Shown: positions 7,637 through 17,023 of the stretch, piece by piece
Layout of the letters: every line of letters begins with the position of its first letter
Numbering within the stretch: position 1 is the first letter of the stretch
Source of the DNA: a virus
Length of the DNA: 44,032 nt
Reading direction: 5' to 3' (one strand)
IMG/VR virus record: IMGVR_UViG_3300025147_000022
Location: 1 to 44,032 of that record
The notes under the pieces: generated by a model
The model's database searches: none
What the model was told of the DNA's origin: nothing
What the model saw: the letters and a program-made list of their open reading frames with translations, nothing else
Translations under genes and position numbers: made by a program

Positions 7637-8571
7637 ATAGCCACCTCGATTGACATTGTATGGACCGGTAAAAAATCATGCGTAACAGACCTAACTATTA
7701 GCCTTTTATTTTCAAGTCCAATATCTTCTATGGCTGCGTAAAAACTTGAACCTGCTCTTATTCGTGTATCACCTAGACATTTCATTGATAAAGTTTCCTT
7801 TTCTAGGTTATAAAGCCCTAGCAAGGCATCCGACATAGATTTGGCTTGTGATGCATTATAATTTTTGTCCAGGACTTCAAAATACTGTAATAATCCGTAA
7901 GTAGTTACTGATCCATTATCTGTCTTGATATATGTATCTCGTTTTCCTGTGGTTTCATTGTCACTGACAAGTTTAATCACATTATAAAATTCTTCATCAA
8001 TGGATTTTTCGTACTCATAATCGTAACAGAGACTTTCATCTCCCAATGCAAGATTTAACTTTAAATTTTCTAAATCACGGAGACATATGCTTCCGTATTC
8101 GTCACGTAAGCAATACCATTTGCTTTTATTCATTCGAGTTTCCTGTATATCTTCATAGATTATATCTAGCCATGTTTTATCATCCTTAGGATCGGTTGAC
8201 AGTATGTACTTTGTATCTGCAAGTGTTCCCATGGTAAGCCCGAGATAGTTACACATTTTTTTTACATGAGATGTAGCTGTTTCGCCTTTTGATACTATCG
8301 TATCTTTTGCCTTAGCATATCTAAGCTTGTCATATGCTGTGACGGTAATTTCTTTGCTCTTATTCCGTCCATGCTTAAATATAATACCAAAAAACTTTAT
8401 ATGATCATCAATAAATCTAACTAAGCTACCGTTTTCAATTTTTAAATCATCATCAATAAAAGAAAATTCAAGCTTGCTGCATCCATCATTTAGCTTATCA
8501 GTAAATGATACGGACTTCACAAGCTCGCTTATTTCGTACATTTTACCATTTACTTCGACAATGAATTCCAT
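7633..8571 (-). CDS. xkdQ: Baseplate hub protein (XkdQ/gp27-like)
   Basis: A 312-aa hub protein. The N-terminus VNGKMYEISELVKSVSFTDK with GCSKLEFSF, the HGRNKSKEITVTAYD stretch, and C-terminal RAGSSFYAAIEDIGLENKRL are typical of XkdQ/YqbQ. It forms the trimeric hub at the tail tip under the tube. The start at 8571 directly follows the LysM gene. Confidence 0.9.
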   Translation of the reverse strand: MEFIVEVNGKMYEISELVKSVSFTDKLNDGCSKLEFSFIDDDLKIENGSLVRFIDDHIKFFGIIFKHGRNKSKEITVTAYDKLRYAKAKDTIVSKGETATSHVKKMCNYLGLTMGTLADTKYILSTDPKDDKTWLDIIYEDIQETRMNKSKWYCLRDEYGSICLRDLENLKLNLALGDESLCYDYEYEKSIDEEFYNVIKLVSDNETTGKRDTYIKTDNGSVTTYGLLQYFEVLDKNYNASQAKSMSDALLGLYNLEKETLSMKCLGDTRIRAGSSFYAAIEDIGLENKRLIVRSVTHDFLPVHTMSIEVAI

Positions 8572-8581
8572 CTCGCATCAC

Positions 8582-9415
8582 CTACTTCCGTTTAAGATAT
8601 TGATCAAGTGCAGCAGCAAAATCAGAAACCCCTTCGTCTGATTTAATGTAGTTTTTATTTATTGCCTTCGTTGTTGGCAGAGGAGCTGAATACTTTGAGA
8701 ATTCATCATTGGTCGGAATATTAAGTTTCCACCCAATCGTTATCGATGACGCGTTTTTAATTTTATCTTTGTTAGCATTAAAGATAATATTACACTTGGA
8801 TCCATCTCCGTAATACTTTTTTGCAATCGTCCATAGGTTATCGCCGGATTTTACAATATGATATCCGGTCGACTTAGGATTGACCGCCTTCGTAGCAGCT
8901 GCCTTTTTCTTTTTAGCCTTTGTTTTTCCTGTCGAAAAGGATGTTATCTCTGCAATGCTTGCTGATTTCTTACCGTATTCTCGGTATTCAAGGAGTTTGA
9001 AACTGACGTACTTATCACCCTCTTCTCCGGCCTTCTCTGTGATTTCAAGCTCTTCTATTAATACAAGAACACTGTCACCCTCTTTTCTGCTAATCTTGCC
9101 ACTATCGTTTGTATCTGTACCGTACACGAAGCGAACCGGAAGAAAGCTTTCTCTAATTTTTTTAAGCGTAGTCAAGAAAGTCTTCGCGCCAATGAATTCA
9201 TCTGGATTTTCAACATAAGAACATATATCATGTGGAAATTCTGTCTCGAAAGAAAACTCTCTAAGTTCCATGTATGCAGGTACGGCTATTTGCCCAAGTT
9301 TTAATATCTCATGTTTTTCTATGGACATTGCCGTGGTTTCCTTTATCTCTTCCGGATTAACAGGGAGTTTATAAAGTAAACCATCAACATCGAAATATAC
9401 TATGTATCCACCCAT
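8582..9415 (-). CDS. xkdP: LysM-containing tail protein (XkdP-like)
   Basis: A 277-aa protein. The N-terminal half is the phage baseplate part (PVNPEEIKETTAMSIEKHEI). A LysM domain follows near residues 185-240 (YHIVKSGDNLWTIAKKYYGD with IFNANKDKIKN), which binds peptidoglycan. The ATG at 9415 overlaps the tape-measure stop as TGATG; a TTG one codon upstream is less likely. It probably attaches the hub to tube and aids wall contact. Confidence 0.9.
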   Translation of the reverse strand: MGGYIVYFDVDGLLYKLPVNPEEIKETTAMSIEKHEILKLGQIAVPAYMELREFSFETEFPHDICSYVENPDEFIGAKTFLTTLKKIRESFLPVRFVYGTDTNDSGKISRKEGDSVLVLIEELEITEKAGEEGDKYVSFKLLEYREYGKKSASIAEITSFSTGKTKAKKKKAAATKAVNPKSTGYHIVKSGDNLWTIAKKYYGDGSKCNIIFNANKDKIKNASSITIGWKLNIPTNDEFSKYSAPLPTTKAINKNYIKSDEGVSDFAAALDQYLKRK

Positions 9416-11247
9416 CAATATCCCCCTTCCGCTGCCAAGGCAATTTCTTCTTTCATGATAGCCTCCAGTTCGCCTTTAAGTTTATTGATATCGGCTGTTT
9501 CTTTGATGTCGCTAATATTAAAGACTACATTCGGAGCAAGTGTTGCTGTACTGAATTTATTAATATAATCCCTCTCAGCAATATCTCGAAGGTACTGAAG
9601 ATCCTCATCAGCCATATCCACTTCAACCGCGTCGTTATTACCTTTGCCTTCTACAACTACAGGTCCTTCATACGGATCAACTCCTGGGTTTTCTGCGCCC
9701 TCTGCCGCTTTCTCTGCTAGAGCACTTGCCTTTGTCTGCGCTTCCGAGATTTCTAACTGCCTTGCAGCAGTATCGGCCATAGCATTTGCTTTCATATCTT
9801 TAAGCGTTGTATCACGTCCAGCTATTTCTGCCTCTTTATCAGCAACATAGCTATCTAATCCACTATTTCTAGCTTGCTTTTCTGCCTCGTTTTCAAGTTG
9901 TGCATTGGTACCGAATGTTACTTCTTCGACAAACCCAATATTTACTCCTGGTATTTTATTCAGAATCCCAATAAATCCATTAATGATTCCGATTGCACCA
10001 TTGACCAAGTTTTGTAATATAGATAAAACGTTTGCTTTCATGTCTCCCATGAAGTTTGCTATATTAACTGCCATTGTCATAAAGCCGATCTGCAACTTAG
10101 CAATCAAATCCATAACAAAAAATACACCTGTGAAAAATCCAAGTTTCATTAAATCCCATGCAAATAGTACCCTATCCACAACAATCATCCATGCAATTTT
10201 GAAACCACCAACGGATTGAACCCATTTATAAACTGCACCTACAACAACTCCGATTCCGACTGCGATCCATGTCCATGGATTAGAAAGCATGGCTGTTATT
10301 AGTGCTCTGTTAGCTGCAACGCTTAACCATGTAACTGCGTTGCTAATACCCATTGCTACTGCATAAACCCCCACGCCTGCCGCTATTCCGTAAAAAATCG
10401 GTGCAATGTTTCCCCAGTTGTCGGATATCCATTGAGCACCTTTCCCTATCGCCTCAAGCAGCGGAAGGAATGTTTGTAATAGATTGTTTTGTATGGATGT
10501 CCATGCCTGGCCAAATGTCATTGGCATTGTTTCAAATTTAGCATTGGTTTCATCTGCTGCAGCGAATAAAGCATTCTTTACGATAAGTCCAGTAATTTCA
10601 CCTTCGGATGCCATATCTTTTAACTTGCCGATAGGAACCTCCATATAATCAGCCACTGCTTGCATTACATTAGGCGCTGACTCGAATACTGCATTAAATT
10701 CTTCACCACGCAAAACTCCGGAACCTAAGGCTTGTACGAGTTGCAAGCTTGCGGAGGCTGTTTCCTGTTGGCTTGCACCTGCTATTACAAACATCTTGTT
10801 TAGTGTTTCAGCAAAAGCAATCGTTTCTTCATTAGATCCAAAAGCATCACCTGCTCTCTGTCCTAACTTAGCAACAAGATCTGCAGTGGTCGTATATGAT
10901 GCTCTTGACCTTTCAGCAGATTGGAATATCATTTCCTGTAACTCAGCCGTAGTCTGCATTCCATCATTCATCAAATCAAGTCTTGCTGTCGTCTGTGTCA
11001 TTTCATCGGATAGGCTCAGTGTTTTTTGTACTGCAGCTAAACTAGCAACCATACCAACAAGCCTTCCTATCCTGCCACTAGCGTTATTGGCACTGCTACT
11101 TGTCGAGTTAAGCTTATTATTAAATCTATCTGTTGAGCTACTCGCCTTTGAAATCTTAGTTGTGGCTTCGTCGGTTTTCCGACTGATCTTATCGATTGTA
11201 CTTGTATACCCATCTGTTAATTTAAAAATTGCACTTAAGCCTGGCAT
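9415..11247 (-). CDS. Tail tape measure protein
   Basis: A 610-aa protein. Residues 45-300 match the phage tape-measure N-terminal domain ([60 protein letters not shown]). Hydrophobic segments follow around 290-345 and 375-450, then a charged helical tail. It sets tail length and passes DNA into the host. It lies right after the G/GT chaperone locus, as expected. It is short, so the tail is likely short (on the order of 90 nm if the usual scaling of about 0.15 nm per residue holds). Confidence 0.93.
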   Translation of the reverse strand: MPGLSAIFKLTDGYTSTIDKISRKTDEATTKISKASSSTDRFNNKLNSTSSSANNASGRIGRLVGMVASLAAVQKTLSLSDEMTQTTARLDLMNDGMQTTAELQEMIFQSAERSRASYTTTADLVAKLGQRAGDAFGSNEETIAFAETLNKMFVIAGASQQETASASLQLVQALGSGVLRGEEFNAVFESAPNVMQAVADYMEVPIGKLKDMASEGEITGLIVKNALFAAADETNAKFETMPMTFGQAWTSIQNNLLQTFLPLLEAIGKGAQWISDNWGNIAPIFYGIAAGVGVYAVAMGISNAVTWLSVAANRALITAMLSNPWTWIAVGIGVVVGAVYKWVQSVGGFKIAWMIVVDRVLFAWDLMKLGFFTGVFFVMDLIAKLQIGFMTMAVNIANFMGDMKANVLSILQNLVNGAIGIINGFIGILNKIPGVNIGFVEEVTFGTNAQLENEAEKQARNSGLDSYVADKEAEIAGRDTTLKDMKANAMADTAARQLEISEAQTKASALAEKAAEGAENPGVDPYEGPVVVEGKGNNDAVEVDMADEDLQYLRDIAERDYINKFSTATLAPNVVFNISDIKETADINKLKGELEAIMKEEIALAAEGGY

Positions 11248-11250
11248 CGA

Positions 11251-11831
11251 TTAACCTCCTTTCCGCTTTGCTCTATTAGTCTGCTTCTTCTCTTCATCTA
11301 CTCTAATCTGGATGCTCGCGAAGATAAACGCTCTTTCTTTTTGGTCCATGTCATTGAGTGTGGACGGAAGAATGTGTAATTTTTGCAATGCAAAGTGCGC
11401 CAGATGAAATTCAGCGTCACCTTGCTTTATGCGTTTTTTACTTCTTCAATATCATCGTTGATATCTTTATCGAGTCCGCTTAAGTCACTGACCGCCTGTG
11501 ATAATGTTGCAAACTCTCCGATATTCAGCATTTCTGTCATTAGATTGCTTTCACCGAGTACACCGTAGGCTTTTTGTAACTCTGCATTCGCAAGATCCGG
11601 GAACACTACAGCCGAAGCTACAAGCGCATGCGCATATTCTGTTTTATCAAGTGATTCCCTACCGCTCTTATCTTTCTTTGTATATTTCTTCATCAGCTGA
11701 CCATTTTCTTTTTCAGTGATCGATCTGATCTCGAACGGAACTGACTTTCCATCTTCCATAAATCTATTAGATACAACAATTTGCTTATTTTCAGTTTTGA
11801 TTGGATGCAAAAACGCATTTAATGAGCTCAT
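11251..11831 (-). CDS. Tail assembly chaperone GT fusion, made by -1 frameshift
   Basis: The G frame (11427-11831) runs into a perfect slippery heptamer A AAA AAC at 11439-11433, four codons before the end of its frame. Slipping back one base continues through a second frame, RIKQGDAEFHLAHFALQKLH onward to RAKRKGG and a TAA at 11251-11253. The product is 193 aa (133 from G, 60 from T). The T frame has no start codon of its own with a ribosome site. Nearly all long-tailed phages make such G and GT proteins just before the tape measure; GT binds the tape measure while tube forms. Confidence 0.85.
11427..11831 (-). CDS. xkdN: Tail assembly chaperone G (XkdN-like)
   Basis: A 134-aa XkdN-family protein: MSSLNAFLHPIKTENKQIVV, then FEIRSITEKENGQLMKKYTK and SALVASAVVFPDLANAELQ-type core. 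It sits between tail tube and tape measure. Its 3' end carries the frameshift site described for the GT product. A strand-specific terminator hairpin (11855-11878) precedes it. Confidence 0.9.
   Translation of the reverse strand: MSSLNAFLHPIKTENKQIVVSNRFMEDGKSVPFEIRSITEKENGQLMKKYTKKDKSGRESLDKTEYAHALVASAVVFPDLANAELQKAYGVLGESNLMTEMLNIGEFATLSQAVSDLSGLDKDINDDIEEVKNA
11433..11439 (-). promoter_or_regulatory. Programmed -1 frameshift site A AAA AAC
   Basis: In the G frame the codons are GTA AAA AAC GCA TAA, giving the canonical heptamer in the right phase. Both tRNAs can re-pair after slipping. The downstream T frame is open for 60 codons. Confidence 0.85.
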
Positions 11832-11854
11832 AATATTCCTCTTTTCTTTGTATT

Positions 11855-11878
11855 AAAAAAGGGAGCCGAAGCCCCCTT
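11855..11878 (-). terminator. UUCG-loop terminator after tail tube gene
   Basis: Minus RNA: AAGGGGGC-UUCG-GCUCCCUU then U6. One G-U pair makes the stem perfect only in minus-strand RNA. It follows the tail tube gene by 13 bases and probably lowers expression of chaperone and downstream genes relative to tube. Confidence 0.8.
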
Positions 11879-11890
11879 ACTCGTAGTTAC

Positions 11891-12367
11891 TTATCTGTAA
11901 TTCTCAGGCAATACAAACGAACTCATAACATTAATGTCATCAAAGGTAAAATCACTATCAACAGTGATTGGATCATCTGAGCCATCATCAATTACAGCAA
12001 CAGGAATAGTTTTCAAAATTACATTTAACAATACAACCTCTTGTCTTCCGACTGTAGACGCTGCATCTTCGTTGTAGCATTGAATTGTGATTCCTTTTAA
12101 CTTACCCGTTTTCAGATACTCAACTGTCCTATTGAGATGTTGGCTATTCATAAAGTACATTGTGAGGCTTCCAGTTCCCTCAGCTCCAGCAACTTTATGC
12201 TGAGTCATTCGATGTCCTAACATTCTCTTTGCCTGGATGATTAAATCTATCTGAGCCTTTAAACTGGACAGTTCGAATAACTCTCGGTTCTTTTCGTCAA
12301 TAGAAGCAAATGCTTTACCCTCTTGTGAGGATATCGTATCACCTAATCTTGTATAATTATCTGACAT
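11891..12367 (-). CDS. xkdM: Tail tube protein (XkdM-like)
   Basis: A 158-aa protein of the DUF2001/XkdM family: GDTISSQEGKAFASIDEKNR, AKRMLGHRMTQHKVAGAEGT and GSLTMYFMNS. It polymerises to the inner tube of the contractile tail. Immediately after the sheath gene and before a terminator, consistent with high expression of both. Confidence 0.93.
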   Translation of the reverse strand: MSDNYTRLGDTISSQEGKAFASIDEKNRELFELSSLKAQIDLIIQAKRMLGHRMTQHKVAGAEGTGSLTMYFMNSQHLNRTVEYLKTGKLKGITIQCYNEDAASTVGRQEVVLLNVILKTIPVAVIDDGSDDPITVDSDFTFDDINVMSSFVLPENYR

Positions 12368-12383
12368 TGTTTAATCCCCTTTC

Positions 12384-13421
12384 TTAGGATAGGTTTACAG
12401 TTAGGTAAATCTTTTCGATGCTATCTACCGGCTGGATGTAGCAATTAATTACCACCGCATCAGAATCAGTTCCAGCTACAACGGTTACATCACCAGCGGT
12501 AAAATTCTGGATTGCTGATAATCTTTGTAGCTCATTAAAATACTCGATTAAGGTAGCCCTAAGTAGCGAGCGCCCATCTGCAGTATTATTCGTTTTGCCA
12601 ACATAGTTACTTTCGAATATCTCCGTAATATCATTGTTGATACCTTGGAGGGTTCGAATTACACGGTTTTTCTTAAACTGCTTACCCTTATCCACCGATA
12701 CCGTAGTCAATGAGTTGATATCATATACTGCAGTAACATTCTGTGCTGTATCAACTTTGAAGATAAACTCTCCTGCAATAACAGCTGCTTCCATCTCCGT
12801 CTTGGTCATTCTCGGAGATACATCAATCGCCCCTACATACTTTTTACCAGTATTAGATTGACTGATACTTGCGCCTGCTGTAACGCCTCCTACCCATGCT
12901 GTAGTCTGTGCTGCTGTAAGCACTGTTTCATCGGATAGTTCAATCCCATGTGTGACATTAATGATGAATTCACTGTCAGCAACATAATCAGCTAATACAG
13001 CTTGGATGCCGACACCTTCATCCTTAACCATAGCCTCGACCCATGTTGCAATAGCTAATTGATTAGCTGAGGTTACATATGGATAAACTAAGACATTAAA
13101 GTCTACTGTCTTAAGAGTCACTAATGCGGTAGTAACATCTGCTGCGTCATGTGCTGTCCCCAGATTATAAACAATTACTGTCTTTGCAGCCTTTAAGGCT
13201 TCATTGACTAATAACTTATCCGCAGCTGTTACATCTGTTGGATACTTACTTGTATCCGTAGCAGTAATTTTGTACATTTCTCCTGCAATGCCTTTACTCA
13301 TTTCTTGCAATAAAACAACTGTTCCTCTATCCCCTAAGGTAATAGATAACGGTGCATTAGTAAGAAAATTAAGATAGGCACCAGGAAGAATTTTATTCTG
13401 AGAGGTAAAAGTTCCACCCAT
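12384..13421 (-). CDS. xkdK: Tail sheath protein (XkdK-like)
   Basis: A 345-aa sheath protein. It begins MGGTFTSQNKILPGAYLNF, includes LGDRGTVVLLQEMSKG, the ADYVADSEFIINVTHGIELS segment and ends in the conserved strand IEKIYLTVNLS that meshes with neighbouring subunits. Length is at the short end for the PBSX/C. difficile phage type (about 350 aa). Its presence proves a contractile tail. Confidence 0.94.
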   Translation of the reverse strand: MGGTFTSQNKILPGAYLNFLTNAPLSITLGDRGTVVLLQEMSKGIAGEMYKITATDTSKYPTDVTAADKLLVNEALKAAKTVIVYNLGTAHDAADVTTALVTLKTVDFNVLVYPYVTSANQLAIATWVEAMVKDEGVGIQAVLADYVADSEFIINVTHGIELSDETVLTAAQTTAWVGGVTAGASISQSNTGKKYVGAIDVSPRMTKTEMEAAVIAGEFIFKVDTAQNVTAVYDINSLTTVSVDKGKQFKKNRVIRTLQGINNDITEIFESNYVGKTNNTADGRSLLRATLIEYFNELQRLSAIQNFTAGDVTVVAGTDSDAVVINCYIQPVDSIEKIYLTVNLS

Positions 13422-13437
13422 GATCTATTCCACCTTT

Positions 13438-13848
13438 CTACAAATTTGTATTTGTTGTTTGTGTCTGCATCGGTACTGATGTTTCCGTTTTCATTTCTGA
13501 ATACTTCACATCGAACGTAATATGCAACACGTTATCAGTTATCCTGGCATCCTTATTCAGTACCTTGAAAGTACCAATAAAATCAAAGGCCCGGAGTAAA
13601 TCTTCTTGGACTCTTAAACAGTCTGCTTTGATCTCTGTTGCTCCCTTATCGGAGAAGTAGGCCACATCAAAAGATAGTGCACCATTGTACCTGGTATTAA
13701 TCCGCTTACTATAATCCTGGTCGATTACACTAATCAAAAAAGCTGGGGTAATGAACTTTTGAGGGATATCTTCCACGTAGCGCTTGTACCCGGTAGAGTA
13801 AACTTCCAACAATTTATTTATGATTGTTTGCCTAATCTCACTTATCAT
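13438..13848 (-). CDS. Tail terminator/tail completion protein (DUF6838, XkdJ position)
   Basis: A 136-aa protein: QTIINKLLEVYSTGYKRYVE, SVIDQDYSKRINTRYNGALS and DNVLHITFDVKYSEM fit the phage tail terminator family that ends tail growth and joins head. It overlaps the gp10-like gene by 11 bases and precedes sheath, the expected place. Confidence 0.83.
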   Translation of the reverse strand: MISEIRQTIINKLLEVYSTGYKRYVEDIPQKFITPAFLISVIDQDYSKRINTRYNGALSFDVAYFSDKGATEIKADCLRVQEDLLRAFDFIGTFKVLNKDARITDNVLHITFDVKYSEMKTETSVPMQTQTTNTNL

Positions 13849-14251
13849 GTTCTCGGTTCACCCTTTCTATTTCCTTTCGGAATTCTACTTCAAGAGCCTT
13901 ATTAACTTTATGCTCTGCTTTCTCAAGCATAAACTGTCCATTTACCCACCCAGTTGTTTCTCCCGCACCATTTACCAGTCTGTGGCCGTCATTGACAAAA
14001 GATGCATAGTCCATATAGTTTGCAATAGACTTTTTAATCCCTTGACGTGTATGTGCTATCGGAGTTGACTTCCAGCTCTTTCGCATGAAGCTAGTTACAA
14101 CCGGAGTATTCCTTTTTACATCTGCTACTCCAATGGAAACGGCTTTCGTTAAAATTCTAGCATCTATCTCAGACACATCATCAAGCATGGCTTTGAGTTC
14201 TTTTCGGAACTGCTTGATAGCGATCTGATTGGCTCTCTGGTTATTGTTCAT
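13838..14251 (-). CDS. HK97 gp10-like head-tail joining protein
   Basis: A 137-aa protein with DVKRNTPVVTSFMRKSWKST and NYMDYASFVNDGHRLVNG, which are the gp10 (XkdI-type) landmarks, and a helical C-terminus. Minor tail/neck component. Overlaps both neighbouring genes, so it is translationally coupled. Confidence 0.85.
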   Translation of the reverse strand: MNNNQRANQIAIKQFRKELKAMLDDVSEIDARILTKAVSIGVADVKRNTPVVTSFMRKSWKSTPIAHTRQGIKKSIANYMDYASFVNDGHRLVNGAGETTGWVNGQFMLEKAEHKVNKALEVEFRKEIERVNREHDK

Positions 14252-14586
14252 GCCGTATCACTTCGCTTTACTCGATATTGCATACCACCCGAATAAGGAA
14301 ATCCCTCACCGGCTGTCAGAGTTACTTGCTTACCGTTTCGCTGGGTGACGATAATCTTGTCACCCTCGAGTACATTTGCAGTTAAGGAACAAAAAAGCAT
14401 ATGCGAACTAACCAGAGTAGGAATGCCATCATCTCCTGTCTCAGCCAAAGAGCCTTTACTGTAATGGCACTTAATTCCTGATGGTGTAATCAATTGTTCG
14501 GTATTCGTACTAACTCCTTCAACTTCTGTTTCCTTCCATCGGTAAATATCCATCTTGTCTTTCCATAATCGTTCAAGAGCTGTCAC
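14248..14586 (-). CDS. Head closure / head-tail adaptor protein (XkdH-like)
   Basis: A 112-aa beta-barrel type protein: LWKDKMDIYRWKETEVEGVS, SGIKCHYSKGSLAETGD, and GGMQYRVKRSD. This pattern is that of YqbH/XkdH adaptors. It starts with GTG after GGAGG; the preceding stop overlaps as TAGTGA. Confidence 0.8.
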   Translation of the reverse strand: MTALERLWKDKMDIYRWKETEVEGVSTNTEQLITPSGIKCHYSKGSLAETGDDGIPTLVSSHMLFCSLTANVLEGDKIIVTQRNGKQVTLTAGEGFPYSGGMQYRVKRSDTA

Positions 14587-14924
14587 TATCTCAACCTCCT
14601 AAACCTCTGCAAGGTTTTTTTATCCCTGTCTGATAAACCGTAGATTGTCTCCTTTGAGACTTTATCGTCTACATTGTAAGTAGTAGTTGTATCGCCCTCA
14701 TGAAGACTCTTAATGTCAAATACGGAGGTCGTGCCGTTCTCGGCTTCATAATTGATAATACCCTGGACCTTCTTCCGGATAAAAGGTTCTGCTTCAACCG
14801 GTAGCTCTACAAGGTTACAATAATTCAATGCATCCTGGATTGTATCAGCAATTATTAAGTCTCTGGATACATCTGCAATCTTAAGATTGGTTTTCACCAA
14901 TATTGTTAATTCTGCTATAGTCAC
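14586..14924 (-). CDS. Head-tail connector (gp6/YqbG-like)
   Basis: A 112-aa helical protein starting with GTG behind AAGGAG. VELPVEAEPFIRKKVQGIIN and YEAENGTTSVFDIKSLHEGD are typical of the gp6-like connector that forms the ring under the portal. It ends in a basic tail (KKTLQRFRRLR). Confidence 0.83.
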   Translation of the reverse strand: MTIAELTILVKTNLKIADVSRDLIIADTIQDALNYCNLVELPVEAEPFIRKKVQGIINYEAENGTTSVFDIKSLHEGDTTTTYNVDDKVSKETIYGLSDRDKKTLQRFRRLR

Positions 14925-14941
14925 CGTATCAACTCCTTTCG

Positions 14942-14972
14942 AAAAAGGGAGCTGATTTTACTCAGCACCCTC
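14942..14972 (-). terminator. Hairpin terminator overlapping the HeH gene end
   Basis: Minus RNA AGGGUGCUGA-GUAAAA-UCAGCUCCCU has a 10-bp stem with one U-U mismatch, followed by UUUUUC. The stem includes the last codons and stop of the HeH gene. Confidence 0.7.
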
Positions 14973-15143
14973 ATTAGATTTTGCAAGCAGATCCAGAAGC
15001 TCTGCTTTAGTTGCTTTCTTATCGTATTCAATGCCTTTTTCATCAAGCAGCTTCATAAGCTCCTTATTGGTCGGATCTGCTTTCTTTTGAGCTGCTATGA
15101 CATGATCATGCAGCCTTTTTACTCTATCTTCATATAATCCCAT
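14958..15143 (-). CDS. Small HeH/LEM-like domain protein
   Basis: A 61-aa protein. The C-terminal half ELMKLLDEKGIEYDKKATKA then ELLDLL is the HeH/LEM fold (helix-extension-helix), a small DNA- or protein-binding module often encoded right after phage capsid genes. A hairpin lies on each side, so its expression is isolated from the capsid and connector. Confidence 0.8.
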   Translation of the reverse strand: MGLYEDRVKRLHDHVIAAQKKADPTNKELMKLLDEKGIEYDKKATKAELLDLLAKSNEGAE

Positions 15144-15170
15144 GACATTTTATCCTTTCTTTTATAAGTA

Positions 15171-15190
15171 GAGGGAGCATAAGCCCCCTC
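15171..15190 (-). other. Hairpin after major capsid gene (no U run)
   Basis: Minus RNA GAGGGGGC-UUAU-GCUCCCUC, an 8-bp stem with one G-U pair that exists only in this orientation. There is no run of U, so it may be an mRNA-stabilising or processing element and not a terminator. Confidence 0.65.
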
Positions 15191-15204
15191 ATTTATTGAT
15201 AAAG

Positions 15205-16176
15205 TTACGCGGTCTTGAACATGAACTTCACAATACGAATCTTTTTCGGCTCATAGCATCTAGTCCAATTGGTTCCAGTCGCTAATTCTGCCATTGAAGG
15301 GAATTCATCTACTACACTTGCATCCGTCCATTTAACCCCACGAGGATGCAAGATGCTAAGACGTCTATTAACAAGGATATTTTCACCTGCTAAAGACTCG
15401 CCTTTTCTAACTTTTTCAGTCTCTTCAACGTCCGGATGACTTCCATTACCCCAAGCAATAGCACCTTCTCCGAATAAGTAAGACTCTGCTGCTCCTGTTG
15501 CTGAGTCAAATGCTAAAGAGTCATCAACAATAACAGTCTTGCCCATGAAGGTTTTAACTCTAATCTTTCCGGTGGAGTCTTCTTTGTACTGGATCAAATC
15601 GTTTTTAGCTAAGTAAGCCTCAACTGCACTGTGGAACATAACACCGGTCAAAAGGTCTTTTGCATCACCCATTTTTTGAGTAGCATCAATGAATGTTCTG
15701 CCGCTGATTAAAGCCAAGTCTCCGGCTAATGCGGTAATGTCATGGATTTTTTCAGCCATACTAGCGGCAGCGAAAACACCGTCTAAAGTTGCAAGCATTA
15801 TTTTCTGGTATTCTCTACCCCAGTAAGCCGCGAATAAATCTGCGATTGCCTTCATCGGATCGGAACCAGACAGCAAAGAGGAAAGCGCATTCACGCCGAA
15901 TGATTTAGTCCATGCCATTTTCTTTGCTACGTCTTTGTTTGCTGTAATTTTCCCTGGCACAGTATCTCCAGTATCTTTCATTAACTCTGGATCACCGGTA
16001 AGGTCATTCCAGAAAGGCATATTAATTAAAGTATTCGGGGTACTTGCTAAAGTATTGAATTCTTTGTTGTTTTCCGCAATTCCACTCTGGATCAATGCGG
16101 ATAATTCCATAGTACGATTAATCGTATATGGTGTGAAGATTTCGGGTTGGATTACGTCTAATACTTTTGTTGACAT
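15205..16176 (-). CDS. Major capsid protein
   Basis: A 323-aa phage coat protein: it starts MSTKVLDVIQPEIFTPYTIN, with TLINMPFWNDLTGDPELMKD, AAYWGREYQKIMLATLDGVF, VMFHSAVEAYLAKNDLI and ending WTRCYEPKKIRIVKFMFKTA. This is the Gp13-like capsid family of C. difficile-type myoviruses. It follows scaffold, as expected, and a stable hairpin sits at its 3' end. Confidence 0.92.
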   Translation of the reverse strand: MSTKVLDVIQPEIFTPYTINRTMELSALIQSGIAENNKEFNTLASTPNTLINMPFWNDLTGDPELMKDTGDTVPGKITANKDVAKKMAWTKSFGVNALSSLLSGSDPMKAIADLFAAYWGREYQKIMLATLDGVFAAASMAEKIHDITALAGDLALISGRTFIDATQKMGDAKDLLTGVMFHSAVEAYLAKNDLIQYKEDSTGKIRVKTFMGKTVIVDDSLAFDSATGAAESYLFGEGAIAWGNGSHPDVEETEKVRKGESLAGENILVNRRLSILHPRGVKWTDASVVDEFPSMAELATGTNWTRCYEPKKIRIVKFMFKTA

Positions 16177-16213
16177 ATTGTATTACCTCTTCTTTCTCTA
16201 TAATGGTTAATAG

Positions 16214-16855
16214 TTACACGCTTGCCATGTACTGCTTAGCAAGGTCTGGATTTTCTCTAAGCATCTTCCCTTGCTCGGTAAGGTTGAAATGTTCTTTACT
16301 CCAAGGGTTCTTACCACCCGCTGGGCTTCCTCCTTTGTTATACGGGTCTTTCCCACTAACAACAACAGTAAATAAATCCTTGTAAGTTTCTTTAATGCCT
16401 GTCAGCTGCTCATCAATACCAGATACAGCTCCATCAGTACCAACTACTAATTTGGACTTGTCAAACTTCGTAGCCAACAGATCCGGATACTTGGTATCAG
16501 TCAATTTCGCTTGGATTGCAGCATTGATTGTAATTTCTTTGAACTTGCTCTCATAAGTAGTTTTCAAGGTCTCAATCGTGCCCTCATGCGTCTTGATGGT
16601 TGCTTGCAAGGTCTCGTTACTTGCGTTATCCTTTTTGAGTGTACCTATTGTTGTCTCTGCAGTAGTAAGTTTCTCTTGTATTCCATCTTTCTCTGTCACA
16701 AGAGCATTATACTTACCAACTCCCACATATTCACCGCCACCAAGGTCTGCAAGTTTAACCGGTTTATTCTTGTTTTCTGGTAGGTTGTTATATGCAGTGA
16801 TAGCCGCTTCAAATTCTGGATACTTGTCACCTAATATTGCTTTTAAAAATTCCAT
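16214..16855 (-). CDS. Capsid scaffold protein (GP20 family)
   Basis: A 213-aa Phage_GP20 protein. N-terminus MEFLKAILGDKYPEFEAAI, long coiled coil near residues 55-100 (QEKLTTAETTIGTLKKDNA), then NAAIQAKLTDTKYPDLLATK, and a disordered C-terminus with SPAGGKNPWSKEHFNLTEQG. It directs capsid assembly and leaves the shell. The ribosome site GAAAGGAGC is good. Confidence 0.92.
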   Translation of the reverse strand: MEFLKAILGDKYPEFEAAITAYNNLPENKNKPVKLADLGGGEYVGVGKYNALVTEKDGIQEKLTTAETTIGTLKKDNASNETLQATIKTHEGTIETLKTTYESKFKEITINAAIQAKLTDTKYPDLLATKFDKSKLVVGTDGAVSGIDEQLTGIKETYKDLFTVVVSGKDPYNKGGSPAGGKNPWSKEHFNLTEQGKMLRENPDLAKQYMASV

Positions 16856-16930
16856 ATTGCTCCTTTCATCGCCATGTTTTTAATTGTGGTGTCTCCACTG
16901 CGATACAGAAGTTTATATCCCATTCTGCAA

Positions 16931-16995
16931 GGGTTGGTTTAGTTTAAGCGTCATTTCGGACAATGAAAATAAGACGTTTAACCCAACGTCCATAC
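16931..16995. other. Large imperfect hairpin upstream of scaffold gene
   Basis: Arms GTTGGTTTAGTTTAAGCGTC and GACGTTTAACCCAAC can pair with one 5-base bulge around an AT-rich loop. It lies in the 168-base gap between the HNH gene and the scaffold gene, where no protein is encoded. It might be an RNA element or the edge of the HNH insertion. Confidence 0.45.
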
Positions 16996-17023
16996 TAGGG
17001 AGATATATCTTTGGATCACCATC

